Shown piece after piece: positions 55,683 through 64,000 of a stretch of DNA of 64,000 nt. The stretch covers positions 371,162 through 435,161 of the forward strand of contig JANINQ010000001.1 in NCBI GenBank assembly GCA_024508675.1, written 5' to 3'. The number at the start of each line of letters is the position of its first letter. Position 1 is the stretch's first letter. The notes beneath the pieces were generated by a model. It did no database searches, was not told the DNA's origin, and saw only the letters and a list, made by a program, of their open reading frames with translations. This stretch comes from Afipia sp. (GTDB lineage Bacteria; Pseudomonadota; Alphaproteobacteria; Rhizobiales; Xanthobacteraceae). The position numbers and the translations under genes were made by a program.

Positions 55683-57776
55683 ATGCCCCGCGACAACGAT
55701 AAAAACAACGGCCGTCCGCCGCGCCGTGATGGCGGAGCGGGCCGAGGCTTCAAGGGCGGCAGCAGAGGGCGCGCAGGCGGTGAAGGTTCGCGTGGCGAAG
55801 GACGTTCGCGCGACGAGCGCCCGGCGCGATCTTCGGGGCCGCGTGGCGGTAAGACATTCGGTGACCGGAAGTTTGGCGACAGCCGTTCTTCGGGAGAAAA
55901 GCGCCCGTATGGCGAGAAGCGCGCCTATGCTGGCAAGCGGGATGATGGTGCCGAGCGCGGACCGCGCAAGGATTTCGGTTCGCGCGATCGTGGCGAGGGG
56001 CGTTCGTTCCGGCCGCGTGAAGATCGGAGCGAAGGGCGCTCGTTCAAACCGCGCGGAGACCGCAGCGAGGGACGCGGGTTCAAGCCACGTGAGGATCGCG
56101 GCGAGGGCCGCTCCTTCAAGCCGCGAGACCGTGATGACCGCGCGCCCCGCAGCGCCGGACGTTTCCAGGACAAGAAATTTGGAGACAAGGAATTCGGGGA
56201 CAGGAAGTTTGGCGAGAAGCGGCCTTATACGCCGCGCGGCGAGGGTGATGAATCACGTCCCGCCCGCTTCAATCGGGACGATCGCCCCCAACGCGATGAG
56301 CGCCCGCGTTTCAACCGTGACGACCGTTCACGTTCTGGTCGCGACGATCGGCGCGGCGCGCCGGATCGTGGCCCGCGCAGGGATTTCAGTCGCGGTGAAG
56401 ATCGCGGCAACGATAAACCATGGCAGAAGCGTGGACCGTCACGCGATGATGATCGGCGTGACAGCCGCCCGCCGCGCCGTGAAAGTGGTTTCGACAGGCC
56501 CCGCTTTGGTCGTGACGACCGCGAGCAGGGCGAGCGTCCGCGTTTCTCCCGTCCTCGCTCCGACAAGCCGCGCGATGATCGCGCGCCGCATGGCCGCAGC
56601 GCAGACCGAACTGACTGGCATGAACATCCGCGCAGCGAGAAGCGGTGGGATGATCGCCCGCGCCGCGATAACGAGGATGACACCAAGGTCTTCGCCAAAC
56701 GCCCCGCTTTCGGCGGTCGTGGCGAATACCGCGAGCGGAAGGCAGATGCTGACAAACGCGCGCCACGCGCTGCGCCGGAAAAGAAGAAGTCCGGTGAGCG
56801 GATCGCGAAAATCGTGGCCCGCGCAGGCCTCTGCTCGCGCCGTGATGCCGAGGAGTGGATCACGCAAGGCCGCGTTGCGGTCAATGGCCGCGTGATCAAT
56901 TCGCCCGCGCTCGACATCACTGCCAACGACGTTGTCACCATCGACGGCAAGCCGCTGCCGGAGCGGGAACGCACGCGGTTGTTCCTCTATCACAAGCCGC
57001 GCGGATTGATGACGACCCATGACGATCCGGAAGGGCGTCCGACCGTGTTCGACAATCTGCCGGAAGGATTGCCGCGTCTCATCAGCATCGGTCGCCTCGA
57101 CTTCAACACAGAGGGCCTGTTGCTGCTGACCAACGATGGCGGCCTGTCGCGCGCGCTCGAGCATCCCGACACCGGCTGGCTGCGGCGCTACCGCGTGCGC
57201 GCCCATGGTGAAGTCACGCAGGCGCAGCTCGATCAGCTCAAGAACGGCGTCGAGGTCGATGGCGTCAAGTATGGCTCGATCGATGCGACTCTGGAGCGCG
57301 ACCAGGGCTCGAATGTCTGGATCGTGTTTGCGATCCGCGAAGGCAAGAACCGCGAAGTGCGCAACGTCATGGCGCATCTCGGCCTCGAGGTAAATCGCCT
57401 CATCCGTGTGTCCTATGGTCCGTTCCAGTTGGGCGAGATCGAGGAAGGGCAGGTCGAGGAGATCAAGTCGCGGGTACTGCGCGAGCAGCTTGGCGAGAAG
57501 ATCGTGGCGATGTCCGGTGCGCAGTTTGACAAGCCGGTCAAGCAGGCCGCTGAAGATGACGATACGCCTCGCGGCAAGGGCCGCAAGCCTGCTGGTACTA
57601 AAAATGCGCTGATCGCGGATCGCAAGGGCCGGAAGATTCTCGTCACGCGCGCGGGCAGCGATGAAGCGCGCGCTCGCAATGAGGATGAATCCGGCGGCTA
57701 TGGCGCGCCGCGCCGACCGACGCGCGGCTATAAAGGCAAGCGCGATCTGAAGCCGCGAGACACTGCGGAAGACTGA
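55683..57776 (+). CDS. RluB/RsuA-type pseudouridine synthase with long Arg/Asp/Gly-rich N-terminus
   Basis: 697 residues from ATG 55683 (30 residues shorter than the track ORF). Residues 1-370 are low complexity, rich in Arg, Asp, Gly, Phe, Lys and Pro, with imperfect repeats such as REDRSEGRSFKPRGD and REDRGEGRSFKPRDR, likely disordered and RNA-binding. An S4 domain follows (ERIAKIVARAGLCSRRDAEEWI, about 371-430), then the catalytic domain with GRLDFNTEGLLLLTNDG (active Asp473) and REGKNREVRNVMAHLGLEVNRLIR. The C-terminal tail is again basic. It should modify 23S rRNA (RluB-like). The repeats make long shadow ORFs in other frames (such as 55366-56895), which are not genes. Confidence 0.9.
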   Translation: MPRDNDKNNGRPPRRDGGAGRGFKGGSRGRAGGEGSRGEGRSRDERPARSSGPRGGKTFGDRKFGDSRSSGEKRPYGEKRAYAGKRDDGAERGPRKDFGSRDRGEGRSFRPREDRSEGRSFKPRGDRSEGRGFKPREDRGEGRSFKPRDRDDRAPRSAGRFQDKKFGDKEFGDRKFGEKRPYTPRGEGDESRPARFNRDDRPQRDERPRFNRDDRSRSGRDDRRGAPDRGPRRDFSRGEDRGNDKPWQKRGPSRDDDRRDSRPPRRESGFDRPRFGRDDREQGERPRFSRPRSDKPRDDRAPHGRSADRTDWHEHPRSEKRWDDRPRRDNEDDTKVFAKRPAFGGRGEYRERKADADKRAPRAAPEKKKSGERIAKIVARAGLCSRRDAEEWITQGRVAVNGRVINSPALDITANDVVTIDGKPLPERERTRLFLYHKPRGLMTTHDDPEGRPTVFDNLPEGLPRLISIGRLDFNTEGLLLLTNDGGLSRALEHPDTGWLRRYRVRAHGEVTQAQLDQLKNGVEVDGVKYGSIDATLERDQGSNVWIVFAIREGKNREVRNVMAHLGLEVNRLIRVSYGPFQLGEIEEGQVEEIKSRVLREQLGEKIVAMSGAQFDKPVKQAAEDDDTPRGKGRKPAGTKNALIADRKGRKILVTRAGSDEARARNEDESGGYGAPRRPTRGYKGKRDLKPRDTAED

Positions 57777-57777
57777 T

Positions 57778-57822
57778 GCATGATCCGGAAAAGTGGAAGC
57801 CGGTTTTCCGATAAGATCATGC
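57778..57822. repeat. Palindromic intergenic repeat (GGCATGATC family), copy 2
   Basis: GCATGATC (57778-57785) and GATCATGC (57815-57822), with CCGGAAAA / TTTTCCG inside; same core GTGGAAGCCGG as copy 1 at 1539-1585. It starts one base after the pseudouridine synthase stop. A third, truncated half copy (GCATGATCCCG) lies at 63908-63917. Confidence 0.88.
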
Positions 57823-57834
57823 TCGGAGTCTAGC

Positions 57835-58389
57835 ATGCGAGTCGTCGGGGGTCGCCTGAGGGGCCGGAACATTGCCTCGCCGTCGTCGAACGAAATTCGT
57901 CCGACGCAGGATCGCCTGCGCGAGTCGCTGTTCAACATCCTGATGCACGCTTACGACAACCCGATCGACGGCGCGCGGGTGCTCGATCTGTTCGCAGGCA
58001 CTGGCGCGCTTGGCATCGAAGCCATCTCACGCGGTGCGGCGTTCACGCTGTTCGTGGACAATGGCGCGGAAGCGCGGGCGCTGTTGCGCAATAATGTCGA
58101 GGCGCTTGGCCTGGGCGGCGTTACAAAAGTCTATCGCCGCGACGCGACCAATCTCGGCCCGGCCTATCCGGTCGAGCCATTCTCGCTGGTGTTTCTCGAT
58201 CCGCCCTATGGGCGCGGACTTGCCGAAAAAGCAGTCACTTCGCTGCGCGATGGAAAGTGGCTCACGCCCGGGGCGCTTGTGGTGGTCGAGGAATCGAAGG
58301 CGGCGGCATTTGCCGCGCCGGACGGTTTTGAAGAACTCGATCGCCGCGCTTACGACGAAACGGAATTTGTGTTTCTGCGGGCGAATTGA
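57835..58389 (+). CDS. rsmD: RsmD, 16S rRNA m2G966 methyltransferase
   Basis: 184 residues from ATG 57835; the 14 residues before it in the track ORF come from the repeat. RVVGGRLRGRNIASP, IRPTQDRLRESLFNIL, RVLDLFAGTGALGIEAISRGA and the catalytic LVFLDPPYGRGL. It methylates G966 of 16S rRNA. Confidence 0.94.
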   Translation: MRVVGGRLRGRNIASPSSNEIRPTQDRLRESLFNILMHAYDNPIDGARVLDLFAGTGALGIEAISRGAAFTLFVDNGAEARALLRNNVEALGLGGVTKVYRRDATNLGPAYPVEPFSLVFLDPPYGRGLAEKAVTSLRDGKWLTPGALVVVEESKAAAFAAPDGFEELDRRAYDETEFVFLRAN

Positions 58390-58488
58390 GATAATCGGCA
58401 TATTGCGAATTTTGCGGGCCGATCAGAAATGACATTTTAGGTCGTTCCGGCGTCTTGGTAGACGTCTTCATAATCAAGTGAGATTGCG

Positions 58489-59769
58489 TTGAAGATAAGC
58501 GTTATCGGCTTGGGATTTGTAGGTACCGTGACCGGTGCGTGTCTTTGCGAACTGGGACACGACGTGGTCGGCGTCGATCTCGATCCCGGCAAGGTCGATC
58601 TCTTCTCCCGCGGGCGTGCACCTGTTCTTGAACCCCATCTTGATGCGCTTCTCGCAAAGGTTTGGGTCAGCGGACGGTTGCGTGGGGTATCCGATCTTGC
58701 CGCGGCTGTTGCAGAAACCGATTTGACATTTGTTTGTGTCGGCACATTCCGCCATGCGGACGGTACGCAGGATCTATCTGCGGTGGAAAAGGTCGTTCAG
58801 GGCATCGGCAAGGCTATCGCCGCGAAAAAGAAATTTCATTCGGTCGTCCTTCGCTCAACCGTTTTGCCCGGCACGACACGTGGCCGCATCGTGGCTTTGC
58901 TGGAACGGGAGACGGGCGGCTCCGTGGGAGAGACTTTTGGATTGGCGAACAATCCGGAGTTTACCCGCGAAGGCTCGGCGATAGCGGATTTCCGCAACCC
59001 TTCGCGCATTGTCATCGGTGAAATTGACAGCCGGACGGGTGACCGGCTGGCGTCTATTTACTCCGGGATCGATGCATTGCTTGTCCGCACCAGCGCCGAG
59101 GTCGCTGAAACCGTCAAATACGCGGATAATTCCTGGCACGCCCTGAAAGTGGTGTTTGCAAACGAGATGGATGCGATTTCCCGGGCTGCGGATGTGGATA
59201 GCCGCGAGGTGATGAACATCTTTTGCGCCGACACGGTGCTCAATATCTCGCCAGCCTACCTCAAGCCTGGCTTTGCTTTTGGCGGACCATGCCTGCCCAA
59301 GGATGTCGATGTTCTAACGCAGTGGTGCCGGTCGAACGGCGTGGATATTCCGGTTCTTGCTCATGTTGCAGAGAGCAATGAACGCGTCATTCGCCGGGCC
59401 TGCTCTACGGTCATGGATGCCGGACTGTCTCGCATCGCTTTTCTGGGACTTGCCTACAAGGCAGGGGTTGGAGATCTTCGTGGCAGCCCATTCGCGGTTC
59501 TGGCCCGGCAGCTTCTTCAGGCCGGCCGCAGTGTTCGCGCGTTCGACCCGGATGTGTCACGCGGACGAAGACTGGCCACCCGGCATGACTATACGGACGA
59601 TGCGGTGGAAGGCCTCGATAGCTTGTTGACGGACGATGTTGATGAACTGATGGCGTGGGCGGAGGTGGTTGTTGTCACATCCTATGCCGATCAGTATGCG
59701 ACGGTGTTATCGAAACTTGATTCAAGGCGAGTTGTGCTGGATCTGGCTGGCAGTCGGAGCATTGGATAG
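58489..59769 (+). CDS. UDP-glucose/GDP-mannose 6-dehydrogenase family enzyme
   Basis: 426 residues from TTG 58489 (MKISVIGLGFVGTVTGACLCELG). NAD fold GLGFVG, then EFTREGSAIADFRNPSRIVIG, VKYADNSWHALKVVFANEMDAI and the catalytic Cys in FAFGGPCLPKDVDVLTQW (C268), and SRIAFLGLAYKAGVGDLRGSP. It oxidises a nucleotide sugar to its uronic acid for polysaccharide synthesis. The GGPCLPKD variant resembles the GDP-mannose branch (AlgD) as much as UDP-glucose. It pairs with the next glycosyltransferase. Both are less GC-rich than neighbours. Confidence 0.9.
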   Translation: MKISVIGLGFVGTVTGACLCELGHDVVGVDLDPGKVDLFSRGRAPVLEPHLDALLAKVWVSGRLRGVSDLAAAVAETDLTFVCVGTFRHADGTQDLSAVEKVVQGIGKAIAAKKKFHSVVLRSTVLPGTTRGRIVALLERETGGSVGETFGLANNPEFTREGSAIADFRNPSRIVIGEIDSRTGDRLASIYSGIDALLVRTSAEVAETVKYADNSWHALKVVFANEMDAISRAADVDSREVMNIFCADTVLNISPAYLKPGFAFGGPCLPKDVDVLTQWCRSNGVDIPVLAHVAESNERVIRRACSTVMDAGLSRIAFLGLAYKAGVGDLRGSPFAVLARQLLQAGRSVRAFDPDVSRGRRLATRHDYTDDAVEGLDSLLTDDVDELMAWAEVVVVTSYADQYATVLSKLDSRRVVLDLAGSRSIG

Positions 59770-59823
59770 CGCTGACCGTAAGCTAGGGCTACGGACAATC
59801 TAATCGGGTCTGGTGCGAGCGAG

Positions 59824-61581
59824 ATGGTTGCAAGTCCGCGTCTTTTCATCGTTGACTTTGATCTGGTCGGATATCCCGGCCATTTCTTCAATCAGGTGTT
59901 CGGCTTTCGTGAAGCGGCCCGGGCTCGCGGGATCGCAACCAGAATATATATTTCCCGGCGAGCGGAGCCGGCGATTGCCGCCGAACTCGATGCGCAAGCG
60001 ATTCTTCCTGTTCTTGAATGGTTGAATGGTGATCTCGGCAGCGGGCTTGAGAGCCTTGCGGACGCTCATCATTTCTTGACGCCTCTTTGGGACGATCTTC
60101 GCGCGGAAAAAATCTTGGAGAGTGATGTTCTGGTGGTGACATCATCGCGGCCTCAGGCGATTTACGGAATTGCACAATGGTTGCGCGAGCGCCCGCCGGC
60201 AGAGAGGCCTGCTGTCTTTTTCAGGTTTCTTGGTCCAGAGTTCTATGACTTTGAAAAGAGGACATTCGGCAGAGTGGCGTGGACTTATCGTTTCGTCTCC
60301 CGCGTGATTCACACATCGCCCGGCGCCGAGCGAATGTTCTTTACGCTGAACAATGTCAGAGCTCTCGCTCATCTCGAAGCGCTAAGCCTGCGAAAGGCGT
60401 TCTATCTGCCCGTTCCAAAATATTATGGAGCGGTCGGTCCCGCAGAGATCCGGCCAGCGGGGCCGATTACGATCTACATTTATGTCAACGTCAGATCGGG
60501 AGAGATATCGGACCGGATCGTCGATCTGATCGGCAGCATCCTGTCACGCCATGACGATGTGCGCTTCCTTGTGCGGTTCAGCAAGGACGCGCCCGGTGAA
60601 GGCAATGTTCGCAGGAAAGCGGCGGAGGCCTTGGCCGATGGCCGGGTGGAGATCGTTCCTTCGGAACAGGATCATGTCGATTATCTCGCGACCATTGCGC
60701 GATCCGACGTGCTTCTGCTGCCTTACGGGCCCGTTGAATACCGGGGAATCGTGTCCGGTGTGTTCTGCGAAACGGCCGCCATGGGAAAGATCGGAATCAT
60801 CCCCGCCGAAACATGGATGGCCGATCACGTTGAAGACGGCCGGGCGTCTGGTGTCTTATTCGCCAGCAACACCGTTTCCGACATGGTCGCTGCTGTTGAA
60901 AAGGTGATTCTTGAGCGCGGCAAATTGCAGGCGCTTGCAGATAGCTGCGCGAAGCCTTTCCGGGAAGAAAATAGTTGCGCGAGCAATCTCGACGGGATGA
61001 TTGCGTTGGCTGCAAAAGCCGCCGACATGCGCCTGCCACAGGTTCCCTTGACCGACGCGACCGATGCTCTCGGCTCCCGGCATTATTTTGGCGAGGGCTG
61101 GAGTGTTGCTGACGAAGGTTTCGGCACCTGGTCCGATGGCGAACGCGCGGAGATGAATTTCACTATTGCACCCGACGCTCCACCGCTGTTTTTCAACGCG
61201 CTCGTTCGGCCCTTCCTGGTGAAAGGCCATTCACGACTGGACGTTTCCCTGACGGCGAATGGCGTGTCGGTGGCTGAGTGGTCGTTTGACATAAGCCGGA
61301 CTGCCGACCGGGACTGGTCGTGGCGTCATGTGCAGCTTCCCGCAGCGGTCTCCGCGAGCGGTGAAATTCAGATCGCGATGCACATCCGCTCGCCTGCGTC
61401 GCCAAGGTCGCTGGGCTTGTCGACCGACTCGCGAAACCTCGGTATCGCGATCCGGCAGTTCTCGCTCGAACCTGAAGCATGTGCTCCGGGTGGCGATCAG
61501 AGCGAACGTCCCACTGTGCTTGCCCGGTTACGACGGCGGATTCGGCGAAAGCTGAGACAGGTGTTATCGCCGTCCGAATAA
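59824..61581 (+). CDS. GT-B glycosyltransferase with C-terminal beta-rich domain
   Basis: 585 residues. Residues 1-400 resemble a GT4-like enzyme: VDFDLVGYPGHFFNQVFGFREAARARGI at the start, a second Rossmann half from about 215 (ITIYIYVNVRSGEISDRIVDLIG), and EQDHVDYLATIARSDVLLLPYGPVEYRGIVSGVFCETAAMGK in the donor site. Residues about 420-560 form a separate beta-rich module beginning YFGEGWSVADEGFGTWSDGERAEMNF, a pattern seen fused to other polysaccharide glycosyltransferases. The Arg-rich end (RLRRRIRRKLRQ) may touch the membrane. Function: surface polysaccharide transfer, acceptor unknown. Its stop lies 18 bases inside the convergent mutL. Confidence 0.8.
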   Translation: MVASPRLFIVDFDLVGYPGHFFNQVFGFREAARARGIATRIYISRRAEPAIAAELDAQAILPVLEWLNGDLGSGLESLADAHHFLTPLWDDLRAEKILESDVLVVTSSRPQAIYGIAQWLRERPPAERPAVFFRFLGPEFYDFEKRTFGRVAWTYRFVSRVIHTSPGAERMFFTLNNVRALAHLEALSLRKAFYLPVPKYYGAVGPAEIRPAGPITIYIYVNVRSGEISDRIVDLIGSILSRHDDVRFLVRFSKDAPGEGNVRRKAAEALADGRVEIVPSEQDHVDYLATIARSDVLLLPYGPVEYRGIVSGVFCETAAMGKIGIIPAETWMADHVEDGRASGVLFASNTVSDMVAAVEKVILERGKLQALADSCAKPFREENSCASNLDGMIALAAKAADMRLPQVPLTDATDALGSRHYFGEGWSVADEGFGTWSDGERAEMNFTIAPDAPPLFFNALVRPFLVKGHSRLDVSLTANGVSVAEWSFDISRTADRDWSWRHVQLPAAVSASGEIQIAMHIRSPASPRSLGLSTDSRNLGIAIRQFSLEPEACAPGGDQSERPTVLARLRRRIRRKLRQVLSPSE

Positions 61582-63384
61582 CTTCTCGATGTCCGCGAGC
61601 TTGAGTTCGACATAGGTCGGGCGGCCGTGGTTGCACTGGCCGGAATTCGGCGTCACTTCCATCTCGCGCAGCAGCGCGTTCATCTCCTCCGGCTTGAGGA
61701 TGCGCCCTGAACGAACCGAGCCGTGGCAAGCCATGGTTGCGGCGACATGCATCAGCCGTCGTTCGAGCGGCAGAGCCTCGTCCCATTCCGCCATATGCTC
61801 GGCGAGGTCGCGCAGCAGCGAAGCCGCGTCGGTCTTGCCGAGCAGCGACGGCGTCTCGCGCACGGCCACCGCTCCGGGACCGAAGGATTCGATACTGAGA
61901 CCGAACTTTTCCAGTTCGTCCGCGCGCGCCACCAGTTTTTCAACGGTGGGTTCGTCCATCTCGACGATTTCGGGGATCAGCAGGATTTGCCGTTGCACGC
62001 CGTTCTGTTCGAGCGAGGCTTTCAGCCGCTCGTAGACGATGCGCTCATGTGCAGCGTGCTGGTCCACGATCACAAGGCCGTCGCGAGTCTGCGCGACGAT
62101 ATAATTCTCATGAATCTGCGTGCGCGCGGCGCCGAGCGGGCTGTCGATCAGGTTGCTTGCAGGCGTCGGCTCAGTGCGCACGTCCGCCGTGGGTGTACCG
62201 GTGTCGAACGCTGCCTGCGCAGCTTCGGCGAAGGCATTCGAGGCAAGCGCGTTGGCATAGGCGGGCGCGGCGGGAGCTGCCGGAAAACTTGGTGATCGCC
62301 GCCAGTCCCATCCGCCGCCGGGGCGTGGAATGCTGCCGGGCCGGAACGCCATGATCGCCGCGCCATCGGAATTCGCCGCCGTGCGCTTGCCTTCGCGTGC
62401 AAGGCCATCTTTCAGCGCATGCACGATCAACGCGCGGACCAGTCCGGCATTGCGGAAGCGCACTTCGGTTTTGGCCGGATGCACGTTGGCATCGACCTCC
62501 TGCGTATCCAGCGTGACGAACAATGCCACGACAGGGTGCCGGTCGCGCGGCAGATAATCGGCATAGGCGGCGCGCACCGCGCCGAGAATGAGTTTGTCGC
62601 GGACCGGGCGCCCATTGACGAACAGATACTGGCCGAGCGCGTTCGCGCGGGTGAGTGATGGTGCCGCTGCAAAGCCTTCAACAATGACGCCGTCGCGTTC
62701 GGCGTGCACTTCAATGGCGCTGGCGCGAAAATCCGCGCCGAGAATGTCACCGAGCCGCGTCAATTGTCCGGGCGCACCGGGTAGCGCTGCGGCCCATGTC
62801 ACCGGCGCACGTTCTTCGCCCGAGAGGGAGAATGCAATGTCGGGCCGCGCCATGGCGAGGCGGCGCACGACCTCGCGGACAGCTTCTGCTTCCGTGCGGT
62901 CGGTCTTGAGAAATTTCAGGCGTGCCGGTGTCGCATAGAACAAGTCGGTTACTTCGACTCTCGTTCCCGCGCTCAATGCAGCCGGCACGATATCGGACTT
63001 TACGCCTGCATCGACATTCAGAGCCCAGGCATGAGGTTCGCCGGCATGCCGTGTGGTGATGGCGAGCTTGGACACCGCGCCGATCGATGGCAGCGCCTCG
63101 CCGCGAAAGCCGAGCGTGCGGATGCTCAGCAGGTCCTCGTCATCGAGCTTGGAGGTCGCGTGACGATCGACCGATAGCGCAAGATCATCGCGCGTCATGC
63201 CCGCGCCGTCATCGGTGATGGCGATCCGTCGCCGTCCCCCGCCCTCGGTGAAAATATCGACGCGGGTGGCGCCGGCGTCGATGGCGTTTTCCACCAGCTC
63301 CTTCACCGCGCTTGCAGGCCGTTCCACCACTTCGCCGGCGGCGATGCGGTTGACGACCTGAATGGGAAGCTGGCGGACGGGCAT
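61564..63384 (-). CDS. mutL: MutL, DNA mismatch repair endonuclease
   Basis: 606 residues. N-terminal GHKL ATPase: IAAGEVVERPASAVKELVENAIDAGAT, ITDDGAGM, TLGFRGEALPSIG. The C-terminal domain has the metal-binding DQHAAHERIVYE, fitting DQHAx2Ex4E, and the late motifs ACHGSVRSGR and CNHGRPT. It should therefore be a nicking MutL, consistent with a lineage without MutH. It overlaps the end of the glycosyltransferase gene. Confidence 0.97.
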   Translation of the reverse strand: MPVRQLPIQVVNRIAAGEVVERPASAVKELVENAIDAGATRVDIFTEGGGRRRIAITDDGAGMTRDDLALSVDRHATSKLDDEDLLSIRTLGFRGEALPSIGAVSKLAITTRHAGEPHAWALNVDAGVKSDIVPAALSAGTRVEVTDLFYATPARLKFLKTDRTEAEAVREVVRRLAMARPDIAFSLSGEERAPVTWAAALPGAPGQLTRLGDILGADFRASAIEVHAERDGVIVEGFAAAPSLTRANALGQYLFVNGRPVRDKLILGAVRAAYADYLPRDRHPVVALFVTLDTQEVDANVHPAKTEVRFRNAGLVRALIVHALKDGLAREGKRTAANSDGAAIMAFRPGSIPRPGGGWDWRRSPSFPAAPAAPAYANALASNAFAEAAQAAFDTGTPTADVRTEPTPASNLIDSPLGAARTQIHENYIVAQTRDGLVIVDQHAAHERIVYERLKASLEQNGVQRQILLIPEIVEMDEPTVEKLVARADELEKFGLSIESFGPGAVAVRETPSLLGKTDAASLLRDLAEHMAEWDEALPLERRLMHVAATMACHGSVRSGRILKPEEMNALLREMEVTPNSGQCNHGRPTYVELKLADIEKLFGRR

Positions 63385-63474
63385 GAAATTCCGGGCGATT
63401 CGCTGTTCGGGCGCAGTTTATCCGGGGACCGGATCAATTGTACCTGCGAACAGATATGTTTTACCCGCTAATTC

Positions 63475-63894
63475 TCAATCGTCGAAGCCGCGCGAGGTAC
63501 GTCTGGCCTTGATGTCACTGCGGCGCTTCTTGCCGTCGAGGCGGCGCATTTTGGAGCCGAGAGTAGGCTTGGTGGCGCGGCGCGGCTTGGGGCGGATGCT
63601 GGCCTCACGCAGCAATTCCAGCAGCCGGTCGATGGCATCGGCGCGGTTGCGTTCCTGGGTGCGGAAGCGCTGCGCGTGGATGACGATGATGCCTTCCTTG
63701 GTCATGCGCTGACCTGCAAGAGCTGTGAGGCGCGTCATCACATCGGGGGCAAGCGAGACGCGGTTCACATCGAAACGCAACTGCGCGGCAGTCGAGAGTT
63801 TGTTGACGTTCTGGCCGCCCGGTCCGGACGCACGGACGAAGGTGATGTCGAGGTCTTTCTCGTCAATCGTGATGTCGCGGGTGACTCGGATCAT
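63475..63894 (-). CDS. arfB: ArfB/YaeJ peptidyl-tRNA hydrolase
   Basis: 139 residues from ATG 63894 (AGGTG seven bases upstream); GTG 63903 adds three. Class I release-factor domain with GPGGQNVNKLSTAAQLRFD (GGQ) and a basic C-terminal tail (KMRRLDGKKRRSDIKARR) that enters the empty mRNA channel. It frees stalled ribosomes without a stop codon. It lies 90 bases upstream of mutL on the same strand. Confidence 0.94.
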   Translation of the reverse strand: MIRVTRDITIDEKDLDITFVRASGPGGQNVNKLSTAAQLRFDVNRVSLAPDVMTRLTALAGQRMTKEGIIVIHAQRFRTQERNRADAIDRLLELLREASIRPKPRRATKPTLGSKMRRLDGKKRRSDIKARRTSRGFDD

Positions 63895-63918
63895 GCCAGA
63901 CACCTAGCATGATCCCGC

Positions 63919-64000
63919 TCAGCCGTGAATGCGGACCACCATCTCGCCTGCGAGATAAATCCCGAGCAGCAGCATCGCGATCAGAAACCAGCGGCGGAAG
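63919..64000 (-). CDS. Membrane protein, C-terminal end (truncated by window edge)
   Basis: The reverse frame ends ...FRRWFLIAMLLLGIYLAGEMVVRIHG followed by TGA at 63921-63919. One hydrophobic helix and a short tail are visible. It could be the end of a TauE/SafE-type permease, but 26 residues are too few to be sure. Confidence 0.5.
   Translation of the reverse strand, partial: FRRWFLIAMLLLGIYLAGEMVVRIHG

Noticed and set aside
55366-56895. 509-residue ORF overlapping tadA and the pseudouridine synthase in another frame
   Set aside because: It arises from the repetitive, GC-rich N-terminal coding region of the pseudouridine synthase; it has no domains, no ribosome-binding site and runs through the start of tadA on the other strand.
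63908-63917. Third copy of the GGCATGATC palindrome near arfB
   Set aside because: Only the left half (GCATGATCCCG) is present and no matching right arm follows, so it may be chance or a relic.

Overview
The window is chromosomal DNA of an alphaproteobacterium, most likely from the Bradyrhizobium/Rhodopseudomonas/Nitrobacter/Afipia group (order Hyphomicrobiales). The evidence is the high GC content, the Tol-Pal layout, HrcA/CIRCE and RpoH-type control of groESL, a long HisG beside HisZ, the lpxK/waaA/DUF374/DUF4170 block, and several intergenic palindromic repeat families of the kind common in this group. I saw no tRNA, rRNA, insertion sequence, integrase, prophage or CRISPR array. Coding density is high; the strands alternate in blocks separated by clear hairpin terminators.

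Layout. 0-8.4 kb: Tol-Pal envelope system (end of tolQ, tolR, tolA, tolB, pal, cpoB), split by two inserted genes, a membrane GGDEF-EAL protein and a FeeM-like N-acyl transferase with a full CtrA-type box upstream. 8.5-18.6 kb: tilS, ftsH (RpoH-like promoter), azlCD, a TetR regulator, the glycolate oxidase genes glcDEF and a histone H1-like Lys/Ala protein. 19-27.6 kb: a TorF-type porin, an HPP-family membrane protein, a BacA/BclA-type ABC transporter divergent from an L-lactate permease, a META-type secreted protein, a CrtI-like oxidoreductase and an unknown exported protein. 27.7-30 kb: groEL and groES with CIRCE and an RpoH-like promoter. 30-35 kb: a lipoprotein, an MFS transporter, an orphan cheZ, an L,D-transpeptidase and a DUF2076 protein. 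35-42.5 kb: an HpnK/ChbG-like deacetylase with a GT2 glycosyltransferase, hisG-hisZ, rsmE, a secreted Pro-rich protein, ubiA and a DUF6101 protein. 42.8-48.7 kb: a TldE/PmbA-like protein, a CysQ-like phosphatase and a lipid A/Kdo block (DUF4170, DUF374 acyltransferase, waaA, lpxK). 48.8-55.5 kb: xseA, a three-gene operon (hydrolase, membrane protein, winged-helix regulator) with a strong operator-like dyad, purD, a fluoroacetate dehalogenase with a GNAT enzyme, and tadA. 55.6-64 kb: a pseudouridine synthase with a very long Arg/Asp/Gly-rich N-terminus, rsmD, a UDP-glucose/GDP-mannose dehydrogenase, a glycosyltransferase with an extra C-terminal domain, mutL, arfB and the end of a membrane protein.

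The most unusual signal is a two-copy intergenic element (30708-30873 and 45045-45213). Each copy is two long hairpins arranged as an inverted pair. All four hairpins share the same blueprint (about 10 bp outer stem, a 3-nt one-sided bulge, 16-17 bp inner stem, a 21-24 nt loop with GCAGC or GCTGC), yet their inner stem sequences are unrelated while remaining perfectly paired. This points to selection on, or a copying mechanism that preserves, structure rather than sequence. Other notable points are the FeeM-like gene under a likely CtrA box inside the tol-pal cluster, the autoregulatory-looking hydrolase operon, and the apparently inserted ugd-glycosyltransferase pair between rsmD and mutL.
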